Source: Caulobacteraceae bacterium UBA6225
GTDB lineage: Bacteria > Pseudomonadota > Alphaproteobacteria > Caulobacterales > Caulobacteraceae
Direction of reading: 5' to 3'
Assembly (NCBI GenBank): GCA_002441055.1
Contig: DJWR01000227.1
Span: 1-12,873, forward strand
Length of the DNA stretch: 12,873 bases
In this document: one piece after another, positions 5,405-12,306 of the stretch
Numbering within the stretch: position 1 is the stretch's first letter
Layout: every line of letters starts with the position of its first letter
The notes under the pieces: generated by a model
What the model saw: only the letters and a program-made list of their open reading frames with translations
Databases searched by the model: none
Told to the model about the DNA's origin: nothing
Program-made: the position numbers and the translations under genes

Positions 5405-8287
5405 ATGATTGGTTCTCTGCGAGCGGCGCTTGCGCTTATCGTCGCCCTCGCCCTGGCTGGCTTTGCTGGCGCAGCTCCCCTTTCCCAGCCCTCTGAGCTC
5501 CCCCAGAGCTCTCACGTCGCTCAAGAGAGCAGCAGGCTCAGGCTAGAGCCAGGCCAATGGCCTCAAGCGGTCCTAGATGTCGCGCCGGACCCCGAAGTCC
5601 GCTTTGGCGCTCTGCCCAACGGCATGCGCTATGCGATCCGTCGCCAGACAATTCCCGAGGGACAGGCGGCCCTGCGTCTGCGGATCGACGCCGGCTCGCT
5701 GATGGAGGCCGATGACCAACAGGGTCTGGCCCACTTCCTGGAGCACATGGCCTTCAACGGCTCCGAAGCGGTGCCGGAAGGCGAAATGATCAAGATTCTG
5801 GAGCGGCTTGGCCTGGCCTTCGGCGCCGACACCAACGCCTCCACCGGATTTGACGAGACCATCTACAAGCTCGACCTGCCAAGGACCGACGAGGGGACCC
5901 TCTCCACCAGCCTGATGCTGCTGCGGGAAACCGCCATGAACCTGCTGATCGCCCAGGATGCGGTGGAGCGGGAACGGGGCATCGTCCTGTCGGAGGAGCG
6001 CGCTCGCGACACCCCGCCCTACCGGATCTACAAGAGCCGCCTGTCCTTCCTGCTGAAGGACCAACGGCTGAGCCAGCGCTATCCCATCGGTGACGTCGAG
6101 ATTCTGCGCCATGCGCCGGCGACGGCGATGCGTGATTTCTACAGCGCCTACTACCGCCCTGAGCGGGCGCTTCTGGTGGCGGTAGGCGATTTTGACATGG
6201 ACGCCATGGAGGCCAGGATCGTTGAGGCCTTTGGCGATTGGCGCGTTGAGGGCGAAGCGGGCGAGGATCCTGATCTGGGGCCCGTGGCCGCTCGCGGGCT
6301 TGAAGCCAAGGTGGCGGTGGAGCCCGGCGTTCAAGCGGCGCTGCAAATGGCCTGGGTCAGGACCCCGGACATCGCGCCGGACTCCGTCGCCAGACGCCAA
6401 GCCGATGTGATCGAGCGGCTCGGCTTTTCGGTCCTGAACCGTCGCCTCTCAGCCCTCGCCAGGGCCTCTGATCCGCCCTTCCTGGGGGCCGGCGCCTTCA
6501 TCAATGACGAGTTCGGCGCGGCCGAAACCACCAGCATCCTGGCCAATGCTCAAGAGGGCCGCTGGCGCGAAGCCCTGGCCGCCATCGAGGCCGAACAGCG
6601 CCGAGCGATGGAGCATGGCGTCCGCCAGGATGAGCTGGATCGCGAGATCGCCGAATACCGCGCCAGCCTGCAAGCGAGCGTCGCGGGCGCCGGCACTCGG
6701 CGGCCCGCGGCCCTGGCCCAGCAGATCCTCGGCGCAACGGCCCAGGATCTGGTGGTCACCAGCCCCGCCCAGGACCTGGCCATATTCGAGGCGGCGGTCG
6801 CCGGGCTGGAGGCTTCAACGGTCTCCCGCGCCCTCGCCGCTGCGTTTCAGGGGCAAGGCCCGCTGATCTTCCTGGCCACGCCTACCCCGGTGGAGGGCGG
6901 CGAGGCCGCCGTGATCGCCGCCTATGAAGCCTCTCGAGCCAAGGCGGTGAGCGCGCCTGAAGCTCTGTCGCAACTGGAATGGCCCTATGCCAGCTTTGGC
7001 GCCCCAGGGAAGGTGGTCGAGACGCAGGATGTCACCGATCTGGATGCGGTGTTCGTCCGGTTCGAAAACGGCGTGCGCCTGACCATCAAACCGACCCGGT
7101 TCCAGGACGATGAGATCCTGGTGGCGGTCAATGTCGGCGACGGTCTGCAGAGCCTGCCCGCTGACGTCCAGAGCCTGGCCTGGGCGGCTCAGGCCTTCGG
7201 TGAAGGCGGTCTTGGCCAGATCACCGCAGAGGATATGGAACGGGTCCTGGCCTCACGGACCTACGGGGTGCGCCTGCGGGTCAGCGACGAGGCCTTCACC
7301 TTGAGCGGCGAGACGCGACCTGAGGATCTCGAAATCCAGATGCAGGTTCTTGCCGCCTACCTCACCGACCCTGCCTGGCGCGGCGAGCCCTTCGCCCGTA
7401 TCCAGGCTGCTGGCGCGACGATCCATGAGCAATATGCCGCCACCGCCAATGGGGTGCTGTCCCGGGACCTCGCAGGTCTGCTGCACTCAGGCGACCGACG
7501 ATGGACCTTCCCGTCCAAGGACGAGATCGCCAGCGCGCGCCTTGAAGACCTCCGCCAGCAGCTGGCACCCCTGGAAACCGCGCCGATCGAGGTGGTGATC
7601 GTCGGGGACACCACGGTCGAGAAAGCAACGGCCGCGGTCGCGGACACCTTGGGCGCCCTGCCCCCCAGGCCCGAGCCAGCGGCCGCCCATGATGTGACGG
7701 GCGTGGTCTTCCCCGACGCGCCGGCGACGCCGCTGCGGCGGACCCATAGCGGGCGCGACGACCAGTCGATCGGCTATGTGGCCTGGCCCAGCACAGACTT
7801 CTTCGCCGACCCTCAAGGGGCCAGAGAGGCCGCCGTGCTAGGCGAGATCCTGCGCCTGCGTCTGACCGAGGAACTGCGCGAGAGCCAGGGCGCCACCTAT
7901 TCGCCTTCGGTGAACTACAATCACGCCTATGTCTGGACGGGCTGGGGCTACATGTCCGCCAGCGTTGAGATCCCCCCGGCGGGCCTCGACGCCTTCTTCG
8001 CCGATGTGGAGGAGATCGCAGCCGACCTGCGCGATACGCCGGTGAAGGCCGACGAACTTGAGCGCGCCCGTCAGCCGCGGCTGGAGCGGATCGCTCGGGC
8101 CAAGGTCACCAACGACTATTGGCTGAATGAACTTGCTGGCGGTCAGGCCGATCCCCGGCGCCTCGACGCCATCCGCGCAGCCATCCCAGGGACCGAGCGG
8201 GTGAGCGCGGAAGATGTCCAACGGGCCGCGCAGCGGATCCTGCGGCCCGAGGCGGCCTGGAAGATCGAGGTCGTCCCCGAGGACTGA
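5405..8287 (+). CDS. Exported M16 family zinc metallopeptidase
   Basis: A 960-residue pitrilysin/insulinase-type protease, probably periplasmic. Residues 1-24 are a signal peptide (hydrophobic 7-20, cleavage near AGAA|P). The inverted zinc motif HxxEH is HFLEH at 110-114, and Glu190 in VERERGIVLSEE is the expected third ligand, 76 residues after His114, so the enzyme should be active. The first M16 domain (about 65-210) is followed by an M16 C-terminal domain (about 215-410). A second, inactive pair starts near 547 (VRFENGVRLTIKP) and includes RLTEELRESQGATYSPSV (about 818-835), typical of the C-terminal half. Length equals that of two-module M16 proteases. M16 enzymes degrade short or unfolded peptides. 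It follows hfaD by 99 bases on the same strand; a role in clearing misfolded anchor subunits is possible but only suggested by position. The ribosome-binding site is weak. Confidence 0.95.
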   Translation: MIGSLRAALALIVALALAGFAGAAPLSQPSELPQSSHVAQESSRLRLEPGQWPQAVLDVAPDPEVRFGALPNGMRYAIRRQTIPEGQAALRLRIDAGSLMEADDQQGLAHFLEHMAFNGSEAVPEGEMIKILERLGLAFGADTNASTGFDETIYKLDLPRTDEGTLSTSLMLLRETAMNLLIAQDAVERERGIVLSEERARDTPPYRIYKSRLSFLLKDQRLSQRYPIGDVEILRHAPATAMRDFYSAYYRPERALLVAVGDFDMDAMEARIVEAFGDWRVEGEAGEDPDLGPVAARGLEAKVAVEPGVQAALQMAWVRTPDIAPDSVARRQADVIERLGFSVLNRRLSALARASDPPFLGAGAFINDEFGAAETTSILANAQEGRWREALAAIEAEQRRAMEHGVRQDELDREIAEYRASLQASVAGAGTRRPAALAQQILGATAQDLVVTSPAQDLAIFEAAVAGLEASTVSRALAAAFQGQGPLIFLATPTPVEGGEAAVIAAYEASRAKAVSAPEALSQLEWPYASFGAPGKVVETQDVTDLDAVFVRFENGVRLTIKPTRFQDDEILVAVNVGDGLQSLPADVQSLAWAAQAFGEGGLGQITAEDMERVLASRTYGVRLRVSDEAFTLSGETRPEDLEIQMQVLAAYLTDPAWRGEPFARIQAAGATIHEQYAATANGVLSRDLAGLLHSGDRRWTFPSKDEIASARLEDLRQQLAPLETAPIEVVIVGDTTVEKATAAVADTLGALPPRPEPAAAHDVTGVVFPDAPATPLRRTHSGRDDQSIGYVAWPSTDFFADPQGAREAAVLGEILRLRLTEELRESQGATYSPSVNYNHAYVWTGWGYMSASVEIPPAGLDAFFADVEEIAADLRDTPVKADELERARQPRLERIARAKVTNDYWLNELAGGQADPRRLDAIRAAIPGTERVSAEDVQRAAQRILRPEAAWKIEVVPED

Positions 8288-8295
8288 GACCGGTC

Positions 8296-9183
8296 CTAAT
8301 AGACCGTGCCGCCGACGCCGCCATCGAGGCTCAGCGCCATGGAGGAGGAGGATTCGCTGACCTCCTCTTCTTCGCGGTAAGCCGTGTAGGTCTCGGTGGA
8401 GACCATGGTCAGGATTTTCACCCCGGCGCCGAAGCGGCGCAGGAGCGAACGCTCATTGCAGTCACGGGCCGGCTTCTGGGGCCGACAGGTCACCTGGCCG
8501 CCGGGGGCGTGATAGAGGGCCTCGCCCTTGGCGCAGACCAGGGTCTGGCCGCCGGAGAAGTCCACCTGACCCGAGAACTCGGCGATGGTCGCCTGCAGGC
8601 GCGCCCCGGCCACGCAGCGATAGAGCTCGCCATCGTAGATGTCGCGGACGTCACGCTCGGGGAACAGCTGGGCGGCTGGGTGGGGGGTCTGGCGATCATC
8701 GATGCAGACGGCCTGGATCACCACCCGACGGGTGGCCGAGCGGGTGGCCTCATAGGCGGTGCGGCGCGTGCGTCTTGCGCCTTCCACATTTAGTCCCTGG
8801 ATCAGGCCCGTGGCCACAGGGGGCGAATAGTAGCCGCCACCTCCCCCGCCACCGTAGTAGACGGCCGCACCACCGCCGGCGCCGGCGCCGGCCCGGGCTG
8901 AGGCGTTCACAGTAGCGCTTGCGCTGGCGTTGACCACGACGGTGGGGGCGACCACCACATTGACGCTGGGAATATTCACCCCATGCCCCGGCGGCGCGCA
9001 GCACGGGGGATTCGACGGCGGCGGCGGCGGGGGCGGCGGCTTGCAGCAGGGCGGCGGCGGTGGTTCACAGCAAGGGGGCGGCGGCGGCGTGCAGCAGGCC
9101 TCGGCCCGCTCGGGCGCTGCGCCTGCCAGCAGGAACAGGCCAAGCCCGAGGGTCAGGCCAAGCAGGGTCTTTTGCGGCGCCAT
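8296..9183 (-). CDS. Exported Cys/Pro-repeat protein of unknown function
   Basis: A 295-residue secreted protein that I do not recognise. Residues 1-29 form a signal peptide with likely cleavage AEA|CC, so the mature protein would start with Cys-Cys. Residues 30-62 have CC pairs at 30-31, 38-39, 46-47 and 61-62, separated by runs of proline: a CCxPPPPP octad. A Val/Ala/Asn-rich part (69-98), a Gly-rich part (99-117, with YYGG and GGYY) and an Arg/Thr-rich hinge (137-153) follow. The folded domain at about 154-270 has five cysteines (160, 190, 217, 233, 242) and the motifs FSGGQTLVCAKGEALYH and RDCNERSLLRRFG. A Glu/Ser-rich tail ends in GGTVY. Start ATG 9183 has TTGGAGG at a six-base distance. 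It ends eight bases from the M16 gene (convergent). A cell-wall or surface-layer cross-linked protein would fit, but the function is open. Confidence 0.82.
   Translation of the reverse strand: MAPQKTLLGLTLGLGLFLLAGAAPERAEACCTPPPPPCCEPPPPPCCKPPPPPPPPSNPPCCAPPGHGVNIPSVNVVVAPTVVVNASASATVNASARAGAGAGGGAAVYYGGGGGGGYYSPPVATGLIQGLNVEGARRTRRTAYEATRSATRRVVIQAVCIDDRQTPHPAAQLFPERDVRDIYDGELYRCVAGARLQATIAEFSGQVDFSGGQTLVCAKGEALYHAPGGQVTCRPQKPARDCNERSLLRRFGAGVKILTMVSTETYTAYREEEEVSESSSSMALSLDGGVGGTVY
8998..9096 (-). repeat. CCxPPPPP repeat coding region
   Basis: The stretch coding for residues 30-62 of the Cys/Pro protein is a low-complexity array of GGCGG and GCAGCA units on the plus strand. It encodes three exact-length octads (CC plus x plus five prolines) and a longer final unit (K, eight prolines, SNPP, then CC). 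Arrays of this kind are prone to slippage, so unit number may vary between strains. Confidence 0.8.
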
Positions 9184-9352
9184 GTCGGCCTCCAACTCTC
9201 TACGCCCGAGCCCTGCAATTTTCAGGCCGCAAGTCCCCCGTCGAATGGGGTCTGCGGCCTGGCTGTCCCGGATGGAGACAGCGGCGGCCTGGCCCGAATC
9301 CTTCTGCAAGCCCCATGCGGTCAATCTCGACCGCGGTGGGAGCCGCGCAGCG
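9184..9352. promoter_or_regulatory. Divergent promoter region with inverted and direct repeats
   Basis: This 169-base region must hold the promoters of the Cys/Pro protein (leftward) and the PAS protein (rightward). It has a perfect 6-bp inverted repeat GCTGTC/GACAGC (9262-9267 and 9277-9282), two direct copies of GCGGCCTGGC (9254-9263 and 9284-9293) and an inverted copy of the GCGGCCTG core (9223-9230). I could not place a convincing -35/-10 pair for either gene. Confidence 0.4.
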
Positions 9353-9904
9353 ATGTCGATGTGCCATCCAAACACGGAACGGTTGATAGACTATTGGCGC
9401 AGCCGGGCCCGACCAGGCGCGCCGCCGCCGCGCACGTCGATCAGCCCTGCCGATTTCGCCGATCTTCTGCCGCAGGTGCTCATGCTCGGGCGGGTGTGTT
9501 CGGGCATCTATCCGATCCGCCTGGCGGGCGGTCTGGTGACTGAGTTGCACCAGCGCGACCTGCGCCAACAGAATGCGCTTTCCCTGTTCGGCGCCAAGGA
9601 CCGGATGGACCTGCAGACCGCTCTGGAAATGGCTCGGCGACGCCCCGAACCCATCGTGGTGAACGCCACCGCCCACGCCGAGGGGGTAGCGATCGGCATG
9701 GAGATGCTGTTCGCCCCCCTGGCCGGGCCAGAGAACGGCCCTGACCGGTTCCTCGGCCTCTATCAGCCCCTGGCGATGGTGGCCCGCCTTCGGGAAAAGC
9801 CCGTGCTCAGCTTCTCGCTGGAGGGCATCCGCAAGGGCGGCCCGGCCAATGAGGAAGCCCCACGCCTGCGACTGGCCGCCATCGACGGCCGGCGGATCGC
9901 CTGA
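9353..9904 (+). CDS. Single PAS-domain protein (PAS_5 type)
   Basis: A 183-residue cytosolic protein with one PAS domain of the type common in Caulobacterales and other alphaproteobacteria (Pfam PAS_5, from memory). Diagnostic parts are the N-terminal RLIDYWRSRARPGAPPPRTSI, the following PADFADLLPQVLML, and the core PIRLAGGLVTELHQRDLRQQNALSLFG (about 53-79). There is no kinase, cyclase or DNA-binding domain, so it would act by binding a ligand or partner. Small PAS proteins of Caulobacter are known to modulate cell-cycle and motility regulators, but I cannot equate this one with any of them. ATG 9353 is chosen for GGGAG ten bases upstream; ATG 9359 is an alternative. The longer open frame to the left is antisense to the Cys/Pro gene and is not coding. 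Confidence 0.85.
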   Translation: MSMCHPNTERLIDYWRSRARPGAPPPRTSISPADFADLLPQVLMLGRVCSGIYPIRLAGGLVTELHQRDLRQQNALSLFGAKDRMDLQTALEMARRRPEPIVVNATAHAEGVAIGMEMLFAPLAGPENGPDRFLGLYQPLAMVARLREKPVLSFSLEGIRKGGPANEEAPRLRLAAIDGRRIA

Positions 9905-9906
9905 CC

Positions 9907-9924
9907 GGCGGGCCTCAGCCTGCC
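9907..9924. terminator. Hairpin between convergent PAS and TauE genes
   Basis: GGCGGGC-CTCA-GCCTGCC forms a 7-bp stem (one G-T wobble) with a 4-base loop just after the PAS gene stop and across the stop codon of the transporter gene. It could reduce read-through in both directions. It lacks a T-run on either strand, so an intrinsic terminator is uncertain. Confidence 0.35.
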
Positions 9925-10667
9925 AGCGCCTTCCACAGGAGTTGGACGCCCACCAGGATCATCAGGACATAGATGGCGGTGTAGAACTGCTCGGCCTTGA
10001 TCCGGCGGACCAGCCAGACCCCGGCGAAGGTCGACGCGATGGCCAGGGGAGCCAGCACTGAGGCGGTCATCAGGTTCTGCGTCGTGAACTGGCCCAGCGC
10101 CAAATAGGCCGGGACCTTGATCCAGTTGATCACCGCAAAGAAGATCGCCGTGGTCCCCACCAGGACGGGCGGGGTCAGGTTCTTGGGCAGCACCCACATC
10201 TGGAACGGCGGCTGACCGGCATGGGCGATCTGGCTGGTGAAGCCTGAGGCCGCCCCAAGCAGGGCGCCCAGGGCCAGGGGCGCATCCTTGGGCGCCTGCA
10301 CCCCACCGCCCCGGGCGAGCCATAGACGATGCAGGGCGAAGACAATGCTGATGGCGCCCAGAACAGCGAGGACGGCGGTGGCCGAGACCTTGGCGGCCAG
10401 CAGATAGCCCAGGACGATACCCACCGCCGCGGAGGGGATCATCAGCATCAGGATGTCCCGATCCCAGCTGCGCCGGAAGGCCCAGACGCCGACCACGTCC
10501 TGCACGATCAGCACCGGCAGCAGGATGGCTGCGGCCTGCACCGGCGAAATGGCCAAGGCCAGGAGCGGCAGAGAAATGGCGCCCACGCCGGCGAATCCGC
10601 CCTTGGCCAGCCCCAGCAGGATCACCGCCGGTATGGCCAGGGCGTAAAACAGCGGGTCGGTCAGCAC
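9915..10667 (-). CDS. Sulfite exporter TauE/SafE family transporter
   Basis: A 250-residue inner-membrane protein with about eight hydrophobic segments. The family marks are present: LLGLAKGGFAGVGAISLPLLAL in the first repeat and the second-repeat signature TSQIAHAGQPPFQMWVLP before WIKVPAYLALGQF. The family exports organosulfur or sulfur anions in characterised cases (TauE, SafE), but most members have no known substrate, and nothing here identifies one. The GTG at 10667 is chosen, eight bases after the rnk stop, because the protein then starts VLTDPLFYALAIP, as family members do; a GTG at 10718 would add an unlikely hydrophilic 17-residue leader overlapping rnk. It is probably translated from the same mRNA as rnk. 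Convergent with the PAS gene (10-base gap). Confidence 0.92.
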   Translation of the reverse strand: MLTDPLFYALAIPAVILLGLAKGGFAGVGAISLPLLALAISPVQAAAILLPVLIVQDVVGVWAFRRSWDRDILMLMIPSAAVGIVLGYLLAAKVSATAVLAVLGAISIVFALHRLWLARGGGVQAPKDAPLALGALLGAASGFTSQIAHAGQPPFQMWVLPKNLTPPVLVGTTAIFFAVINWIKVPAYLALGQFTTQNLMTASVLAPLAIASTFAGVWLVRRIKAEQFYTAIYVLMILVGVQLLWKALAG

Positions 10668-10674
10668 TGGGGGC

Positions 10675-11106
10675 TCAACCCCGCGCTTGAGGTGACAAGG
10701 ACCCAGACCTTTGCACACTGACCACCCGCAGTTCCCGCTCGTGGCCCTCCCGGTCAGGCCACTGGATGGACTGCCCAGGCCTCAGACCCAGCAGACCCGC
10801 GCCGACGGGTGTCAGGATCGAGATCCGGCCGGCAGCGATATCGGCCTCGGCTGGATAGACCAGGGTGACGACTCGGGATTCTCCATGGGCCTGATCGACG
10901 AATTCCACGCGCGCGCCCATGCCGGCGATATCAGCGGGGGTCTCGGCGTCCGGACGGACGTCGGCGCGCTCTATCTCTTCCAGCAGCAGGCGCGAGACCT
11001 CAGGCGACCTCTGCAGAGCGCCGAGCGCCAGGTCCGTGATGCGGTCCGCATCGGTTTCACTGAGAATGATGTTGGGCCGCGAGGCGGCCAGGGACGAAGT
11101 CGGCAT
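10675..11106 (-). CDS. rnk: Regulator of nucleoside diphosphate kinase, Rnk/GreA-like
   Basis: A 143-residue protein of the GreA/GreB C-terminal domain group, closest to E. coli Rnk (136 residues). The segment about 66-116 (ARVEFVDQAHGESRVVTLVYPAE and ISILTPVGAGLLGLRPGQSIQW) is the FKBP-like domain, with the TPVGAGLLGL strand typical of both Gre factors and Rnk. The N-terminal part is a short helical region (about 16-50), as in Rnk, and not the long coiled coil of GreA. Rnk binds RNA polymerase and was found as an activator of nucleoside diphosphate kinase expression in Pseudomonas and E. coli; the mechanism is not well settled. The ATG at 11106 has only a weak GGAAA upstream. It is the first gene of a likely pair with the TauE gene. 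Confidence 0.88.
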   Translation of the reverse strand: MPTSSLAASRPNIILSETDADRITDLALGALQRSPEVSRLLLEEIERADVRPDAETPADIAGMGARVEFVDQAHGESRVVTLVYPAEADIAAGRISILTPVGAGLLGLRPGQSIQWPDREGHERELRVVSVQRSGSLSPQARG

Positions 11107-11329
11107 TGAGAATTTCCAGAACGAGAACAGGAGCAGACGGCCGGAACGGCGCCATGCTCGTCCCGGACTTCAGATGTGCAGAAATGTCCCCGGACTCGGC
11201 TGACGCGCAGCACAAGCCCGGGGCTGGAAGCCTGCCGCCAGGTCCTTCCCCCGAATCCGGATGCGATTTGCGCGCGCGCTCAACATGGGGCCAGCAAGCC
11301 CACCAACCCCCGCTGAAGTCAACTGAGGG
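11107..11329. other. Intergenic region between AKR and rnk
   Basis: This 223-base gap separates the stop of the aldo/keto reductase from the start of rnk on the same strand. It has an imperfect hairpin at 11226-11249 (GGAAG-CCTG stem, CCGC loop, CAGG, a two-base bulge, CTTCC) and a nearby AGCCC-G-GGGCT (11215-11225), which may slow or end transcription from the upstream pair although no T-run follows. A rnk promoter should lie in 11107-11200; I see no strong match. Confidence 0.45.
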
Positions 11330-12280
11330 TCACTCCGGGGCGCTCGCCACGTCCAGGGCTTTGAGATCCTCAGCGCTCAGGGAGAGCTCTGCCGCGCCCA
11401 TCAGCTCTTGCAGCTGAGCGACGCTGGTGGCGCTGGCGATGGGGGCGGTGAGGCCCGGCTGAGCCATGACCCAGGCCAGCGCCACCTGGGCCGGCGTCGC
11501 CCCATGGCCGCCGGCCACCTCGTCCAGGGCGGCCAGGATGCGCATGCCGCGCGGCGTCATGTACTTCTTCGCGCCGCCGCCTCGCGGGCTTTTGGAGAGA
11601 TCAGCTTCGGAGCGGTACTTGCCGGTCAGGAAGCCGCTGGCCAGCCCATAGAAGGGGATGACGCCGATCTCTTCGTCGATGCAGAGCTGCTGCAGGGCGC
11701 CCTCGAAGCCCGCCCGGTCATAGAGATTGTAAAGCGGCTGCTCGCTCTCATAGCGCGGGACGCCAAGCTCTTTGGCGGTGTCGATGGCCGATTTCAGCCG
11801 CTCGGCGGTGAAGTTGGACGAGCCCACCACCCGCACCTTGCCGGCCTTGATCAGCCGGCCATAGGCCTCAGCCGTCTCGGCCAGCGGCGTGTCGGGGTCG
11901 TCCCGGTGGGACTGATAGAGGTCGATATGGTCGGTCTTCAGCCGCTTGAGCGACGCCTCAACCGCCTGTTCGATATAGGCGGCCGAGAGGCCCTTCATCC
12001 CCTCGCCCATCTCCATTCCGACCTTGGTGGCCAGCACGATCCTGTCGCGCCGCCCGCCTTGGGCGAGCCAGTTTCCGATCACCGTCTCCGAGGCCCCGGC
12101 GCCGGCCGGAGACCAGCGGGAATAGACATCGGCGGTGTCGACGGCGTTGAAGCCGCCATCGACAAAGGCGTCGAGGATCGAGAAGGAGGTCTTCTCATCG
12201 GCCGTCCAGCCAAAGACGTTGGTCCCCAACATCAGCGGGGCGATCTTCAGGTCCGAACGTCCCAGTCTGCGCAGCTCCAT
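11330..12280 (-). CDS. Aldo/keto reductase
   Basis: A 316-residue NADPH-dependent oxidoreductase with the AKR (beta/alpha)8 barrel. The catalytic tetrad is complete: Asp48 and Tyr53 (VDTADVYS), Lys86 (ATKVG) and His125 (LYQSHRDD). The downstream GKVRVVGSSNFTAERL and PLYNLYDRAGFEG, and the C-terminal ALAWVMAQPGLTAPIASATSVAQL (cofactor phosphate loop), are typical of the YajO/AKR11-12-like group that reduces aldehydes or sugar-type carbonyls; the true substrate cannot be read. The ATG at 12280 has GGGAGG seven bases upstream. It starts 26 bases after the stop of the GMC oxidoreductase, so both are probably in one operon for oxidation and reduction of alcohols and carbonyls. Length is normal. 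Confidence 0.95.
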   Translation of the reverse strand: MELRRLGRSDLKIAPLMLGTNVFGWTADEKTSFSILDAFVDGGFNAVDTADVYSRWSPAGAGASETVIGNWLAQGGRRDRIVLATKVGMEMGEGMKGLSAAYIEQAVEASLKRLKTDHIDLYQSHRDDPDTPLAETAEAYGRLIKAGKVRVVGSSNFTAERLKSAIDTAKELGVPRYESEQPLYNLYDRAGFEGALQQLCIDEEIGVIPFYGLASGFLTGKYRSEADLSKSPRGGGAKKYMTPRGMRILAALDEVAGGHGATPAQVALAWVMAQPGLTAPIASATSVAQLQELMGAAELSLSAEDLKALDVASAPE

Positions 12281-12306
12281 GAGCGGGCCTCCCTCTCGTG
12301 ATGTGA

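Noticed and set aside
5573..6400. 275-codon minus-strand open frame opposite the M16 peptidase
   Set aside because: Antisense to the HxxEH domain, no signal, motif or ribosome-binding site; a GC shadow.
8998..9096. CRISPR-like or non-coding tandem repeat
   Set aside because: The GGCGG/GCAGCA periodicity is explained by in-frame coding of CC and polyproline octads; there are no spacers.
8930..9352. Leftward extension of the PAS open frame by 141 codons
   Set aside because: It is antisense to the Cys/Pro protein, gives a Gly/Gln low-complexity product from the repeat DNA, and the PAS family starts near 9353 where a ribosome-binding site is present.
10668..10718. Upstream GTG start for the TauE/SafE gene
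   Set aside because: The added residues (MCKGLGPCHLKRGVEPP) are unlike family N-termini and overlap the rnk coding end by 44 bases.
11408..12301. 297-codon plus-strand open frame opposite the aldo/keto reductase
   Set aside because: It is fully antisense to a gene with an intact catalytic tetrad; its His/Gly/Leu/Ala-rich product shows no domain. High GC content produces such frames.
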